A DNA stretch of 64,000 nucleotides, taken from NCBI RefSeq assembly GCF_003114855.1, contig NZ_BFBB01000008.1:1-64000 (forward strand), given 5' to 3'. Positions 35,468-43,370 of the stretch are shown in pieces. The translations under genes were made by a program, and so were the position numbers. Each line of letters opens with the position of its first letter. Positions within the stretch are counted from its first letter, which is position 1. This stretch comes from Leptospira ryugenii. GTDB lineage: Bacteria; Spirochaetota; Leptospiria; Leptospirales; Leptospiraceae. The notes under the pieces are model-generated. The model made no database searches. It was given only the letters and a program-made list of their open reading frames with translations, and was not told the origin of the DNA.

Positions 35468-36352
35468 ATGAAAATTTTACTGAGCATTCTTATGTTTTTT
35501 ATCCTTTCTTGTTCTTCCGAAACCAAGAAATCAAATCTCACAAAGCCACTCACTATCCAATCCAGCAAAACGATTGTTTTTGTACACGGAATGTATATGA
35601 CCCCCAAAACTTGGGAGCCATGGATGGCCTTTTTCAAAGAAAAAGGATTCAAAGTGTACGCTCCTGCCTACCCTCTTCATGATATCGATCCAGATATTCA
35701 GAGAAAAAAACACCCAGATCCTGAACTCGCAAAGCTAACCTTTGCACAGGTAAAAGAACATTACAAACAATTCATCCAAACATTGAATGAAAAGCCCATT
35801 CTAATTGGACATTCGATGGGAGGACTCGTCGTACAATCTTTATTAAACGATGGTATTGGATCTTCTGCTATCGCAATCAGCCCTGCACCACCGAAAGGAA
35901 TAGTTTCCAAAGCCACTGCCATCAAACATGGATTTGGCTTTGTGACTTCCTCATGGCCCGTGATCAATCCATTTGCCTCGGATGATTCTCCCATCTTTAT
36001 GGAAGAGGAACATTTTGTTCAAAAATTCGCAAATGGTTTAGAGGAGTCTGATGCTAGGCAAGCCTACCAACAATTTATCGTACCTGAATCAAGACGATTG
36101 CCGCGATCAATCCTAACTGACGAAGGTGCCATTGATTTTGAAAGAGCCAGGGGTCCATTGCTTTTAGTGGCGGCAGAGGAAGACCGAGTGATTCCCAATA
36201 CTCTTGTTCAAGATAACAAAAAAGCATATTCTGAATCAGCAGGCATCACGAACTTTATCGAATACAAAGGAAAAGGACATTTGCTCCACAGACAAAAAGG
36301 ATGGGAAAAGATTGCCAATGATTGTTTGACATGGATAGGTGAAAATCGGTAA
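35468..36352 (+). CDS. Lipoprotein alpha/beta hydrolase (lipase/esterase-like)
   Basis: The 294-residue product has a lipobox I-L-S-C (Cys15). The core has F-V-H-G-M-Y (oxyanion region, near 40), nucleophile elbow G-H-S-M-G-G (Ser near 116), an acidic strand L-L-L-V-A-A-E-E-D-R-V-I-P and H in K-G-H-L-L-H-R as base. A lipid-anchored esterase or lipase is likely; substrate unknown. It precedes a DUF1772-like membrane gene by 12 nt. Confidence 0.82.
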   Translation: MKILLSILMFFILSCSSETKKSNLTKPLTIQSSKTIVFVHGMYMTPKTWEPWMAFFKEKGFKVYAPAYPLHDIDPDIQRKKHPDPELAKLTFAQVKEHYKQFIQTLNEKPILIGHSMGGLVVQSLLNDGIGSSAIAISPAPPKGIVSKATAIKHGFGFVTSSWPVINPFASDDSPIFMEEEHFVQKFANGLEESDARQAYQQFIVPESRRLPRSILTDEGAIDFERARGPLLLVAAEEDRVIPNTLVQDNKKAYSESAGITNFIEYKGKGHLLHRQKGWEKIANDCLTWIGENR

Positions 36353-36364
36353 GCTGAATACTTG

Positions 36365-36829
36365 ATGAAACCAATTTATAAAAGCCTTTTTTTTGTAACG
36401 ACTCTTGTTTTGGGACTTACGGCTGGAGCGATGTTAACTGAAGCAAGTATCATTGTTCCTTTCTGGCTAAGATTAAATCCTGATGAATTTTTTTCCTGGT
36501 ATACAAAGAACCAAGCATCTCTCGTTGATTATTATACTCTACTAGAAGTATCGAGTCTGTTATTGACACTTTTGTCTTTGATTGTATTGCAAATTCAAAA
36601 GAGCTCGGGAGGATTGTGGATGGGTATCTCATTTCTATTTTCTTTATTTGTAATCTTGACGTTCTTTATATTTTTTAAAGATGCCAATGCACAGTTGAAT
36701 GCTGGGCCGATTGCCAAAGAAGTATTTATTGATACCATCCAAAGATGGGGAAATTGGCAATGGATTCGAGTCGGCTTAGGATCTGTTGCGTTTATCGCAG
36801 CTTTGGTATTCTTACAAAAAGAACATTAA
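36365..36829 (+). CDS. DUF1772-like membrane protein
   Basis: The start is ATG 36365; a TTG codon directly before it would add one residue. The 154-residue protein has four hydrophobic segments (about 8-27, 52-74, 82-104, 133-150) and an extracytoplasmic W-L-R-L-N-P-D-E-F-F loop, resembling DUF1772 (anthrone oxygenase-like) proteins. It overlaps the 3' end of the convergent ArsR gene by 4 nt. Confidence 0.6.
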   Translation: MKPIYKSLFFVTTLVLGLTAGAMLTEASIIVPFWLRLNPDEFFSWYTKNQASLVDYYTLLEVSSLLLTLLSLIVLQIQKSSGGLWMGISFLFSLFVILTFFIFFKDANAQLNAGPIAKEVFIDTIQRWGNWQWIRVGLGSVAFIAALVFLQKEH

Positions 36830-37209
36830 GATTTACGTTTTTTGAAAGTCTGGGTTTCTTTATGCCTAGATTTGTCCTTTTGTTTGGAAGTGTTTAAGAG
36901 ATAAGCATCCAGTCTATCAAAACGTTCTCCCCACAAAAGACGATACTGTTCCATCCAATCTGTTACGTCTTTGAATGCTTCGTGGTTAATACTGCATTGG
37001 CGAAATTGTGCGTCCACGGACTTTGTGACAAGACCTGCATTCACGAGTACTTTGATATGTTTCGTAATAGCAGGAAGACTCATTTGTTTTAGCAAGGGAG
37101 ATGCCAAATCACTAACGGTAGCATCACCTCGACTCAAAGCCTCTAGCAAACTCCTCCGTGTAGGATCAGACAGAGCGAAAAAAATATGACTGAGAGTATC
37201 TTGCATCAA
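36826..37209 (-). CDS. ArsR-family transcriptional regulator
   Basis: The 127-residue winged-helix protein has F-F-A-L-S-D-P-T-R-R-S-L-L-E-A-L (helix 1), S-L-P-A-I-T-K-H-I-K-V-L-V-N-A-G-L-V (recognition helix) and a C-terminal W-x-x-Y-R-x-L-W-x-x-R-F-D-R-L-D helix, the subtype often paired with SRPBCC proteins, none of which is nearby. No metal-binding Cys box is present. TTG 37209 has AGAGG 8 nt upstream and is preferred over ATG 37206. Three phased repeats overlap its start. Confidence 0.87.
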   Translation of the reverse strand: MMQDTLSHIFFALSDPTRRSLLEALSRGDATVSDLASPLLKQMSLPAITKHIKVLVNAGLVTKSVDAQFRQCSINHEAFKDVTDWMEQYRLLWGERFDRLDAYLLNTSKQKDKSRHKETQTFKKRKS

Positions 37210-37255
37210 TTAACTAACCTCTTAATTAACTTTTTTAGTAATTAACCTAATAGTT
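37208..37255. repeat. Three 16-bp phased direct repeats, candidate ArsR operator
   Basis: AATTAAC occurs at 37208, 37224 and 37240, exactly 16 bp apart. The third unit AATTAACCTAATAGTT and second AATTAACTTTTTTAGT share most positions. They cover the ribosome-binding and promoter region of the ArsR gene. Confidence 0.6.
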
Positions 37256-37364
37256 AATAAAAACAACTTTCTTTGCTTGTCAAGAAAAGGAAAGACTATC
37301 GTTTTTTTTGCAGAAAAGATACTTGCCCAAATCTTTGCTACTTTGGTATAACAAAAACCCTGTC

Positions 37365-37997
37365 ATGCGACCTATACTTGGATTATTCTCTTTGTATTTC
37401 TCTCTTATACTCTTTGGGCAAGAGTTTCCATTACAAAGCCAAGATTCCTTTTTCTCACAAAAGCGCTCAATCAATGGTTTCGGCGGTGTGTTTGTTAACT
37501 CCGATTTAGCACCCATCTCCTTCCAATTGGATTTCAAATACCAGCCATCTTATATCTGGGGGTTTGGATTCAACCAAGGAATTACTCCTCGTTTTTCCAT
37601 TTTCCAATTTGAACTGGAGGGTATCCTTGCCCGCCATACAGGCGCTATGAACCACTATGAAGCAGTTGGAGTTGGGATCGCGAGGATACCCAATCTATTT
37701 GGATCAAACTTTAGTTTGGCGGTTGGTGAGGGGATTTCCTTTGCCTCAAGATTGCCAAGGCTCGAAAATTGGGATTTAGGATATGATAAGGGCCGCTTTG
37801 TAACAGACGATGTAGAATCGAGAGCCACATTGAATTATCTTTTGTTCGAAGTTGACTACAGCATACCGGGATTCTCCGATAAAACAAAAATCTTTTCTAG
37901 GATTCACCATCGTTCTGGCATCTATGGAGTTTTTTGTCCACCCACCCCTCCCTGTGGATCCAATTTTATAGTTTATGGTTTTAAACAAGAACTGTAA
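37365..37997 (+). CDS. Exported beta-rich protein, possible outer-membrane barrel
   Basis: I choose ATG 37365 (M-R-P-I-L-G-L-F), since a signal peptide (about 1-18, ending L-F-G-Q-E) starts there; a longer frame begins with non-signal sequence. The 210-residue product alternates strand-like segments such as Y-I-W-G-F-G-F-N-Q-G and S-N-F-S-L-A-V-G-E-G. It has a C-rich loop (F-C-P-P-T-P-P-C-G) near the end and closes with V-Y-G-F-K-Q-E-L. No family recognised. Confidence 0.6.
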   Translation: MRPILGLFSLYFSLILFGQEFPLQSQDSFFSQKRSINGFGGVFVNSDLAPISFQLDFKYQPSYIWGFGFNQGITPRFSIFQFELEGILARHTGAMNHYEAVGVGIARIPNLFGSNFSLAVGEGISFASRLPRLENWDLGYDKGRFVTDDVESRATLNYLLFEVDYSIPGFSDKTKIFSRIHHRSGIYGVFCPPTPPCGSNFIVYGFKQEL

Positions 37998-38059
37998 ACG
38001 CTTAGCCAATTTTTTTATAAATTGAATTCTAAATTTGTAGCCTTTGGGAGAAAAAAGAC

Positions 38060-38088
38060 TTGATATAGTTAGGATTCCTTACTAAATG
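38060..38088 (+). promoter_or_regulatory. Promoter with MarR-like site before the P460 gene
   Basis: TTGATA (38060-38065) and TAAATG (38083-38088) lie 17 bp apart. The spacer holds GTTAGG-ATT-CCTTAC, an imperfect version of the inverted repeat found before the MarR gene at 39114. Occupation would block RNA polymerase. Confidence 0.45.
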
Positions 38089-38111
38089 GAACTTAAGCAA
38101 AGAGGTATCGT

Positions 38112-38594
38112 ATGAATCAATTCGCAACATGGGCATTGGGTCTTTTCCTTGTCTTAGGTCTTTCCTGTTCAGAAAAGTTAACAAATGAAGTTCCATATCC
38201 AGAAGGATATCGAAGTTGGACACATGTTAAAACACTAACACTTAAAGAAAAACATCCACTATATGCAAGTTTCGGAGGCATCCACCACGTATACGTGAAT
38301 CCCACTGGCCGTGATGCATTGCTTTCCAAGTCTGTCTATCCAGATGGATCTATCTTAGTTTTTGATCTTTTGGAATCGGATGCAAATGAAGAAGTTGCAT
38401 CTGAAGGAAAACGAAAGGTATTGGCTGTCATGTATAAAAATTCAAAAGCCTTTCCTGAGACAAAGGGATGGGGTTTTGAAGGGTTTAAAGGAAATACGAA
38501 AGATCGTCTCGTAAATGGAAATCATGCCAGTTGTTTTGGATGCCATGCCAACCAATCAGCTACTGATTATACTTTTTCAGAATATCGTGAATAA
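38112..38594 (+). CDS. Cytochrome P460-family lipoprotein
   Basis: The 160-residue product has a lipobox G-L-S-C (Cys19), then the P460 pattern: W-T-H-V-K-T-L near 36, G-G-I-H-H-V-Y-V-N, Y-P-D-G-S-I-L-V, W-G-F-E-G-F, and haem site C141-F-G-C-H145 followed by A-N-Q-S-A-T-D-Y-T-F-S. Members bind c-type haem, some with a Lys crosslink, and oxidise hydroxylamine/NO-type substrates or serve in electron transfer. Substrate unproven. The next gene starts 1 nt after its stop. Confidence 0.85.
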   Translation: MNQFATWALGLFLVLGLSCSEKLTNEVPYPEGYRSWTHVKTLTLKEKHPLYASFGGIHHVYVNPTGRDALLSKSVYPDGSILVFDLLESDANEEVASEGKRKVLAVMYKNSKAFPETKGWGFEGFKGNTKDRLVNGNHASCFGCHANQSATDYTFSEYRE

Positions 38595-38595
38595 G

Positions 38596-39066
38596 ATGGA
38601 AGAAAAAAATTCTTTTTCGTTCCTAGAGTTAGAAGCCTACCCATGGCTTCTAACGGAGCCAATTCGATCGGAAAAGCTACGAGGCAATGTGATTGTTTTA
38701 TATGCCTTTCAAATGCTCTGTCCTTCCTGTATCTTACATGGTTCTCCATTTGCACAAAAAATACATCAAACCTTTGCCGACAAGGGAGTGAAGGTAATCG
38801 GAATCCATACTGTATTTGAGCACCATAATGTAATGGGTCCTGATGCCCTGGAAACATATCTTGCTGAATTTCGATATTCCTTTCCTGTGGTCATCGACAA
38901 ACATAACAGTCCTCATCCAATCCCTGATGTGATGCGAAGATTAGAATTACAAGGTACTCCGAGTTTTTTACTATTTGATAAAGCAGGTAATTTGAGATCT
39001 CATTACTTTGGGCCGGTAGACCCACTCTCATTTGGCTACGAGATCGGAAAGTTAATCGCTGAATAA
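38596..39066 (+). CDS. Thioredoxin-fold (TlpA/AhpC-like) protein
   Basis: The start is ATG 38596, 1 nt after the P460 stop; an upstream frame overlapping P460 is discarded. The 156-residue protein has no signal peptide. Its thioredoxin fold has C-P-S-C in the motif A-F-Q-M-L-C-P-S-C-I-L-H-G (near residue 45) and cis-Pro loop L-Q-G-T-P-S-F-L-L-F. A cytoplasmic thiol-disulphide reductase or peroxidase-like enzyme is likely. Coupling to P460 suggests a shared redox task. Confidence 0.8.
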   Translation: MEEKNSFSFLELEAYPWLLTEPIRSEKLRGNVIVLYAFQMLCPSCILHGSPFAQKIHQTFADKGVKVIGIHTVFEHHNVMGPDALETYLAEFRYSFPVVIDKHNSPHPIPDVMRRLELQGTPSFLLFDKAGNLRSHYFGPVDPLSFGYEIGKLIAE

Positions 39067-39072
39067 AGGTTG

Positions 39073-39099
39073 CCAATCTCTCCTTTTTATTGGTTTTTT
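39073..39099 (+). terminator. Weak terminator after the thioredoxin-fold gene
   Basis: CCAAT and ATTGG pair around an 11-nt loop, followed by six T residues. It separates the P460/thioredoxin pair from the MarR gene. Confidence 0.4.
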
Positions 39100-39113
39100 G
39101 AGTAAAGGATTGT

Positions 39114-39128
39114 GTTTAGGACCTAAAC
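39114..39128. promoter_or_regulatory. Perfect inverted repeat, candidate MarR operator
   Basis: GTTTAGG-A-CCTAAAC is a perfect 7+1+7 inverted repeat ending 25 nt before the MarR start codon, in the place of a -10/leader operator. A related site lies in the P460 promoter. Confidence 0.6.
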
Positions 39129-39153
39129 TCTTTTCTGAAAGGAACCTTTTGCA

Positions 39154-39753
39154 ATGAAATCCGCCTTTGGTTTAGACCAACAAAATGAGAGTATTGACAG
39201 CAAACTAGTTGTTGCACTGGAACGAGTATCCGAAGCCTTTCGGGTACTACTGTGGCAACAAAGTAAGGAAATTGCTCTCAGCCCAATCCAAATTCAAATT
39301 TTATTATTTGTATATTTTCATGCCAGAGAACTCTGCAATGTTACTTACCTAGCAAATGAATTCAATGTCACGAAAGCCACGATGAGTGACAGTATCAAAG
39401 TACTTGTACAGAAAACATACTTAGAAAAAATTTCTGACCCCAATGACACCCGTTCCTTCACTTTAAAATTGAGCAAAGAAGGAAAAAAAATTGTTTTAGA
39501 ATCTGCAAACTTTGCCCAAAAAATAGAAAAACCTTTATCACAACTACCAGAAGATACAAAGTTATCAATGTTAGATGGTTTATTTAACCTTATTTATGAG
39601 CTCAATCAGTCAGGCGTAATTACAGTACAAAGAATGTGTACACTATGTTCTCATTATACAAACCGAAAGGAAAAACATTATTGCAATCTTTTACAAAGAC
39701 AGCTAGCCGCTGAGCAACTTCGATTGGATTGTCCAGAATTTAGTTCAGTATAA
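39154..39753 (+). CDS. MarR-family regulator with C-terminal Cys/His motif
   Basis: The 199-residue protein has a MarR winged helix (residues about 20-150; recognition helix V-T-K-A-T-M-S-D-S-I-K-V-L, wing D-P-N-D-T-R-S-F). A C-terminal extension carries C162-x-x-C165-x-H, H175-Y-C177-N-L-L and L-R-L-D-C193-P-E. I have seen this Cys-rich tail in a MarR subgroup; it could hold zinc, iron-sulphur or haem. It follows the P460/thioredoxin pair and has an inverted repeat before it. Confidence 0.83.
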   Translation: MKSAFGLDQQNESIDSKLVVALERVSEAFRVLLWQQSKEIALSPIQIQILLFVYFHARELCNVTYLANEFNVTKATMSDSIKVLVQKTYLEKISDPNDTRSFTLKLSKEGKKIVLESANFAQKIEKPLSQLPEDTKLSMLDGLFNLIYELNQSGVITVQRMCTLCSHYTNRKEKHYCNLLQRQLAAEQLRLDCPEFSSV

Positions 39754-39796
39754 TATCTGAAAAGGATTCATTCTATTTAGGGGTTCAAAAATCCAG

Positions 39797-40171
39797 ATGA
39801 AATCTTTGCCTTCAAAAATATGCACAGTCTGTGGGCGCAGTTTCTCCTACCGAAAGAAGTGGGAAAAGGTTTGGGATGAGGTGCTCTATTGTTCGGATGC
39901 TTGTCGCAGGAGCAAATCGGTTGAAGCTAAGTTAAACTACGAGGAAGCTATCCTGTCCCTTCTGCGGACAAGATCTACTATGGCTAGTATTTGCCCTAGT
40001 GAAGTATTAAGCAGCGAAGAAAAAACAGATAAAGAAAAAATGGAACTTGTGCGTAGAGCAGCGAGAAGGCTTGCCAATAAAGGCCAAATCACCATCACAC
40101 AGAAAGGGAAAGCAATTGATCCCGACTCCTTCAAAGGTCCAATCCGTCTAAAATTAAATTCTTTGCAATAA
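39797..40171 (+). CDS. DUF2256-DUF3253 fusion protein
   Basis: The 124-residue product has an N-terminal zinc-ribbon-like DUF2256 (C-T-V-C-G-R-S-F-S-Y-R-K-K-W ... Y-C-S-D-A-C-R-R; four Cys within about 10-37) joined to a DUF3253 winged-helix-like part (about 48-122; A-I-L-S-L-L, A-R-R-L-A-N-K-G-Q-I). The two domains often occur apart or fused; no biochemical role is known. It follows the MarR gene by 43 nt. Confidence 0.75.
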   Translation: MKSLPSKICTVCGRSFSYRKKWEKVWDEVLYCSDACRRSKSVEAKLNYEEAILSLLRTRSTMASICPSEVLSSEEKTDKEKMELVRRAARRLANKGQITITQKGKAIDPDSFKGPIRLKLNSLQ

Positions 40172-40245
40172 ACAAAAGTTTGCTTATTTTTCCTCATTTC
40201 GAAAATTCTTTCCTAAATAAAAAAATTTTCCTTGCTATCATTTGT

Positions 40246-40255
40246 TAGTGCACTA
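40246..40255. promoter_or_regulatory. Short palindrome upstream of SDR gene
   Basis: TAGTGCACTA is a perfect 10-bp palindrome, extended by T and G, 74 nt before the SDR start. It might be an operator, but no regulator is adjacent except the MarR gene. Confidence 0.25.
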
Positions 40256-40328
40256 GAAAATTCTGGGCTTTTGACGAAAGCTATCAATTCAATGGGTAAA
40301 AGACATCCATTCGTAAGGTAGGAACAAA

Positions 40329-41153
40329 TTGAGTAAAGGGATTGGAAAGGTAGCTTTCATTACGGGTGCCTCAGGAGGGATAGGCAGAGAGACTGCTCTT
40401 TTGCTATCCCAAAAAGGTTTTACTCTTTTTTTAACCGATCGCCGAGAACAAATCTCCTCTCTAAAGGAATTTGTTGGATCCTTAAATAAAAATCACATTG
40501 TCTATCCTTGTGATATTGCATCACCAAAAGAATGCTCTGTGGCAATCAAAGAATGTATAAAAAGATTTGGTCGGATTGATATTTTAGTCAACAATGCAGG
40601 TATTATGCGACCTGCAAAATTCCACAATCTATCCATTGATGCAATTGAAGAGCAGATAGATGTAAATATTAAAGGTACGATTCGACTGACCCATTTGGCA
40701 ATGCCGCATCTCAAATCCTCCCAAGGGAAGCTTATCATCTTGTCTTCATTAGCTGGAATTGTCCCAGCTCCCCATCATTCTATTTATAGCGCGACCAAGT
40801 TTGCTTTGAGAGGATTTGCTTTGAGTTTGTATCTGGAATGGAAAGAATTGGGTATCCGTGTAACAAACATTTTGCCAGGAACCATTCAATCGCCTATGAC
40901 TCAGTTTATGGCTTCCCAAGACAGCTCTCCCATGGCATATCTTAACCCTCCCTTACCAGCCTCAGATGTAGCCCAAGCAATTGCAAAAGCTATCGATTCT
41001 GATATTGCGGAAGTCTATGTTCCCTACTCGCAAGGCCTACTGGCTAGGATTGCCCTTCTATTTCCTTACCTTTTACAGTGGATCTATCCCATTCTGGCGA
41101 AGAAAGGATATAAGAATTTAGAGTCATGGAAAGAAAAAGGACTCTTTAGATGA
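40329..41153 (+). CDS. Short-chain dehydrogenase/reductase
   Basis: The start is TTG 40329 with GGTAGGA just upstream. The 274-residue protein has T-G-A-S-G-G-I-G-R-E (NAD(P) site), C-D-I-A, N-N-A-G-I-M, S-S-L-A-G and Y-S-A-T-K (catalytic Tyr/Lys), and P-G-T-I. A hydrophobic C-terminal stretch (L-L-F-P-Y-L-L-Q-W-I-Y-P) suggests membrane association, as in lipid-acting SDRs. Substrate unknown. Confidence 0.88.
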   Translation: MSKGIGKVAFITGASGGIGRETALLLSQKGFTLFLTDRREQISSLKEFVGSLNKNHIVYPCDIASPKECSVAIKECIKRFGRIDILVNNAGIMRPAKFHNLSIDAIEEQIDVNIKGTIRLTHLAMPHLKSSQGKLIILSSLAGIVPAPHHSIYSATKFALRGFALSLYLEWKELGIRVTNILPGTIQSPMTQFMASQDSSPMAYLNPPLPASDVAQAIAKAIDSDIAEVYVPYSQGLLARIALLFPYLLQWIYPILAKKGYKNLESWKEKGLFR

Positions 41154-41198
41154 GTCCGCAAAACAAGGAAAGTTTCCTTCTTTAAAAAATCCGAAAAA

Positions 41199-41399
41199 AT
41201 GAAACGATACAAATATGTAACTCTCCTCACTTCCTTTCTTTTCTTATCTACCATTACATTACAGGCAAATGATACGGTAGAAGTGAACGATGCTCTGGAA
41301 AAACAGCTACTCGGAAATTTCATTTACTATTTGGAAGATAGTGAAAAAAAACTTAGCTTTGAGGATATTAAATTTCTTAAATTACAGGAGATTTTCTAA
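41199..41399 (+). pseudogene. Severed N-terminal part of a 7TMR-DISM adenylate cyclase gene
   Basis: The 66-residue frame encodes a signal peptide (residues 1-23, ending L-Q-A-N) and the start of a DISMED2-type sensor, then hits TAA at 41397. The following codons in the same frame continue K-S-N-S-E-I-L-E-F-G-Q-T-N-H-H-Y-W-L-R and run straight into the cyclase frame. So a single in-frame stop divides one gene; no frameshift is needed. Confidence 0.75.
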
Positions 41400-41486
41400 A
41401 AATCTAATTCTGAGATTTTAGAATTTGGACAAACAAACCATCACTATTGGCTACGCATCACCCTTGAAAACAAGGCTAATGTATTT

Positions 41487-43277
41487 GTGTCCAAACTCAT
41501 CGAAATCAATTATAACAATATAGATCTCATTCAATTTTATGAACCTTTAGATGATGGATCTTTTGTAAAAACGGAAACAGGTATGCTCTTTCCCTTTGCC
41601 ACTAGGAAATACAAAAATAGAAATTTTGTTTTTCCTATAGCAATTGGGCCAGGGCAAAAGAAGACTTATTACTTCTTAACTTGGACAAGTGGTGGCCTAA
41701 GCCTTCCCATTCTCTTATGGAACCAGGACTCTTTCATACTCCACAATGCGGACGTACAGCACGGCCTAGGTATTTACTATGGAGTGATGATTGTAATGAT
41801 CCTTTATAATCTATTCATCTTTTTTTCGATCCGAGACATTAGTTACTTTTACTATGTAACGTATATTCTCGGCTTTTTAGGTATACAACTGGTATTGACG
41901 GGTCATGGATTCCAATACCTTTGGCCTGAGTATCCGTCCCTCCAGAGAAATTTTTACGTTTTTTTTACCGGCATTTGTATGTCATCTGCACTTCTCTTTG
42001 CCAAACGATTTTTAAATACGAAAGAGAATATTCCTATCTGGTTGGACAAGTCCATGAAAGTAATGGTTGTCGCACATGCTATCCTAGTGATTACACCTCT
42101 ACTCTTTCCACCTGAGATTACCGTAAAAATCGCACTCCTTTTGAGCCTCCCTGTACTTTTTATGATTCCAACTGCCTCCGTTATGAGTTTCCTAAAAAAA
42201 TTCAGGCCAGCAAGATACTTTCTCTTAGCATTTACCGTACTCCTAGTTTCAGGTATTGTTGTCGTTTTAAGATTTATCAATATTCTAGGTAACACATTCA
42301 TAACAGAGTACGGTTTGTATCTTGGATCTACTATGGAAGTAATATTACTTTCAATCGCTCTAGCTGACCGTATCAACATCATGAAGCGTGAAAAATCAGA
42401 AGCACAAGCAAAGACTTTAGAGATGCAAAAAATTTTAACAGAGTCGTATGCTCGTTTCGTACCAAAAGATTTTTTAGCAAATCTAGGCAAAGAATCAATC
42501 TTAGATGTAAAGTTAGGTGACCAAATCCAAAAAGATATGTCTGTCTTGTTTAGTGATATACGTTCATTTACAACGCTTTCTGAACAAATGACACCCGCTG
42601 AAAATTTCAATTTTATCAACTCCTACCTAGGTCGTATGAGTCCCATCATACAGAGGAACCATGGCTTTATAGATAAATTTATCGGTGACGCCATTATGGC
42701 ATTATTCCAAAAAAATGTTCTCGATGCTGTAAACGCTGGAATCGAAATGCAAAGGTACTTAAAAATTTATAATGATCATAGAAATAAACAGGGATATGTA
42801 CCCATCCAAATTGGAGTAGGGATTCATTCTGGCTCACTCATGTTGGGAACCATCGGAGCCGAGGAAAGATTGGAAGGTACCGTTATTTCAGATACAGTAA
42901 ACCTTGCCTCCAGGATTGAAAACCTAACTAAGATATATGGATCTAGAATTGCAGTCAGTGAAAGCACCATTGAAGAGGTAAAGCGTGATGGACGATTCCA
43001 TTTTCGTTTTTTGGACAGAGTCAAGGTCAAAGGAAAAAAAATCCCTGTATCGATTTACGAAGTGATCGATGGAGATGAGCCCGAGGAGCAAGATCTAAAG
43101 ATTGCAACAAAGGATACCTATGAAAAAGGTGTGAATGCTTTTTACTCCAATTACTTTGAAGAAGCAAAGGTCCATTTTGAAAAGGTACTTAATATATTCC
43201 CACAAGATAAGGCAACGCAACTTTATTTGAAACGATTGTATCCTGTTACTAAGGATCAGAGTTTTGATGAGCATTAG
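41487..43277 (+). CDS. 7TM-DISM adenylate/guanylate cyclase (5'-truncated by an in-frame stop)
   Basis: From GTG 41487 a 596-residue frame encodes the rest of a DISMED2 sensor, seven membrane helices (about 95-290), a coiled coil and a class III cyclase domain (about 340-530; V-L-F-S-D-I-R-S-F-T, D-K-F-I-G-D-A-I-M-A, V-N-L-A-S-R-I-E) with both metal Asp residues kept. A TPR-like tail follows. With the upstream signal peptide cut off by TAA 41397, membrane insertion from GTG would lack most of the sensor start. GTG has no good ribosome-binding site. Confidence 0.8.
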   Translation: MSKLIEINYNNIDLIQFYEPLDDGSFVKTETGMLFPFATRKYKNRNFVFPIAIGPGQKKTYYFLTWTSGGLSLPILLWNQDSFILHNADVQHGLGIYYGVMIVMILYNLFIFFSIRDISYFYYVTYILGFLGIQLVLTGHGFQYLWPEYPSLQRNFYVFFTGICMSSALLFAKRFLNTKENIPIWLDKSMKVMVVAHAILVITPLLFPPEITVKIALLLSLPVLFMIPTASVMSFLKKFRPARYFLLAFTVLLVSGIVVVLRFINILGNTFITEYGLYLGSTMEVILLSIALADRINIMKREKSEAQAKTLEMQKILTESYARFVPKDFLANLGKESILDVKLGDQIQKDMSVLFSDIRSFTTLSEQMTPAENFNFINSYLGRMSPIIQRNHGFIDKFIGDAIMALFQKNVLDAVNAGIEMQRYLKIYNDHRNKQGYVPIQIGVGIHSGSLMLGTIGAEERLEGTVISDTVNLASRIENLTKIYGSRIAVSESTIEEVKRDGRFHFRFLDRVKVKGKKIPVSIYEVIDGDEPEEQDLKIATKDTYEKGVNAFYSNYFEEAKVHFEKVLNIFPQDKATQLYLKRLYPVTKDQSFDEH

Positions 43278-43370
43278 AATAAATTGTAAACCGATTCCTT
43301 ATCATGATCCCATTGAAAATAATGATTTATGTGAAAAGTCAGTGGAAATTTCAAAAGGGTCATTTTATAC

